From NCBI GenBank assembly GCA_030599705.1, contig JAUVNM010000094.1:1-6956 (forward strand): 6,956 nt of DNA, in the 5' to 3' direction. Made by a program: the position numbers and the translations under genes. A model generated the notes under the pieces. It saw nothing but the letters and a program-made list of their open reading frames with translations. It was not told where the DNA came from and did no database searches. Shown here in pieces: positions 6,236 to 6,956 of the stretch. Numbering within the stretch: position 1 is the stretch's first letter; each line of letters begins with the position of its first letter. Origin of the DNA: Gammaproteobacteria bacterium. GTDB taxonomy: Bacteria; Pseudomonadota; Gammaproteobacteria; UBA9214.

Positions 6236-6956
6236 CTAGTTCGGGTAGAACAACTGTTCACCATCAACGCGGTAACCGGCAATCAGCGCATGCGCTTTGT
6301 CGGATTCAAACCAATGAATCAGGCGCTGCACGGCTGCATAGTTCACATCCGGGAACCGTTCCGGACTGACGGCGATAATGCCATAGGAGTTTTTCAGATC
6401 ATCACCATCGGCGACCACCAGCGTGAGCGGCGTGTTCGCCCGATAGGCCAGCCAGGTGCCACGGTCAACCAGAGTATAGGCCTGCATCTCACCGGCAATC
6501 TGCAGGGTCTTGCCCATGCCCTGACCGACTGGCCGGTACCAACGGCCCTGTGGTTCAATGCCAACCTGCTGCCATAGCGCCAGTTCCTTCTTGTGGGTAC
6601 CGGAGTCATCGCCGCGCGACATGAAGGCGGCAGAGGCGGCGGCAATTTTTGCCAGTGCCTTGCCGGCATCCTGCATGCCGCGCGCACCGGCGGGATCATC
6701 TTCCGGACCGACAATGATAAAATCGTTGTACATGATCTCGTGGCGCGCAATGCCATAACCGGCGGCCACGAACGCCTCCTCGTCCAGCCTGGCATGCACC
6801 AGCACCACGTCGACATCGCCGCGCCTCCCCAGTTCCAGTGCCTTGCCGGTACCGACAGCAATGACGTGCACCTTGATATCCAGCACCTGCTCGAAGACCG
6901 GCTGGATAACGGAAAACAGGCCCGAGTTCTCGGTACTGGTGGTAATGGCCATACGC
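6236..6956 (-). CDS. tupA: Tungstate-binding protein TupA, 5' end beyond the window (partial)
   Basis: About 240 residues of a periplasmic tungstate receptor are present; the signal peptide and true start lie beyond base 6956. The frame runs open to the edge (Arg before the Met at 6950-6952), and mature TupA normally begins a few residues before the TTTST motif, so the Met at 6952 is internal. Counting from it, the motifs are ITTSTENSGLF (3-13), VIAVGTGKALELG (30-42), GDVDVVLVHA (45-54), MYNDFIIVGPEDDPAG (74-89), SRGDDSGTHKKELALW (112-127), GMGKTLQIAGEMQAYTLVDR (145-164) and NSYGIIAVSP (188-197). These are TupA signatures and differ from ModA and WtpA. The SRGD arginine corresponds to a residue implicated in oxyanion binding in characterised TupA proteins. 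The first threonine of the usual TTTS motif is isoleucine here. The gene heads the tupABC operon; its promoter is outside the window. Confidence 0.93.
   Translation of the reverse strand, partial: RMAITTSTENSGLFSVIQPVFEQVLDIKVHVIAVGTGKALELGRRGDVDVVLVHARLDEEAFVAAGYGIARHEIMYNDFIIVGPEDDPAGARGMQDAGKALAKIAAASAAFMSRGDDSGTHKKELALWQQVGIEPQGRWYRPVGQGMGKTLQIAGEMQAYTLVDRGTWLAYRANTPLTLVVADGDDLKNSYGIIAVSPERFPDVNYAAVQRLIHWFESDKAHALIAGYRVDGEQLFYPN

Noticed and set aside
6235..6282. Longer TupB starting at TTG 6282 or ATG 6264
   Set aside because: These starts would overlap tupA by up to 47 bases, add a polar stretch atypical of the family and have no ribosome site. The ATG one base after the tupA stop is more plausible.

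Overview
The window reads as a stretch of GC-rich gammaproteobacterial chromosome devoted to molybdenum/tungsten metabolism. The assignment to Gammaproteobacteria is an inference. It rests on E. coli-like MobB, MoaB and MoeA proteins, a DmsB/DmsC-type respiratory module, and an intergenic repeat of the GTAGGAGCG REP type that is common in Pseudomonas and other gammaproteobacteria. An anaerobic or facultative, possibly sulfur-metabolising, marine or sediment lineage would fit, but the sequence does not prove it.

Layout. The left third is on the + strand. It starts with what may be the last codons of a DmsA-type catalytic subunit (1-33). Next comes a 612-residue single-chain fusion of a four-cluster ferredoxin (DmsB-like) and an eight-helix quinol-oxidising membrane anchor (DmsC-like) at 26-1864. 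A 66-bp gap holds a degenerate REP-like half element. It is followed by a small unrecognised two-helix membrane protein (1931-2299) whose stop codon overlaps the start of mobB (2296-2829). A 29-bp convergent gap separates mobB from the - strand block. Read in its direction of transcription (right to left), that block is tupA (cut by the window end), tupB, tupC, a 159-bp spacer with a perfect inverted REP pair and a possible promoter, then moeA and moaB.

How the genes work together. TupABC would import tungstate. MoaB adenylylates molybdopterin, and MoeA inserts the metal (Mo or W) from the adenylylated intermediate. MobB assists formation of the guanine-dinucleotide (bis-MGD) form used by DMSO-reductase-family enzymes. 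The DmsBC fusion would be the electron-transfer and membrane-anchor partner of such an enzyme, whose catalytic gene should lie just left of the window. The window therefore covers metal uptake, cofactor maturation and a consuming respiratory enzyme. The presence of a tungstate-type rather than a molybdate-type transporter leaves open which metal the enzyme uses.

No gene-free stretch exceeds 300 bases. No tRNA, rRNA, CRISPR array, insertion sequence or prophage gene was seen. Most of the window is conventional. The items most worth following up are the DmsB-DmsC fusion with its long N-terminal extension, the unrecognised membrane protein coupled to mobB, and the REP doublet between the tungstate transporter and moeA.
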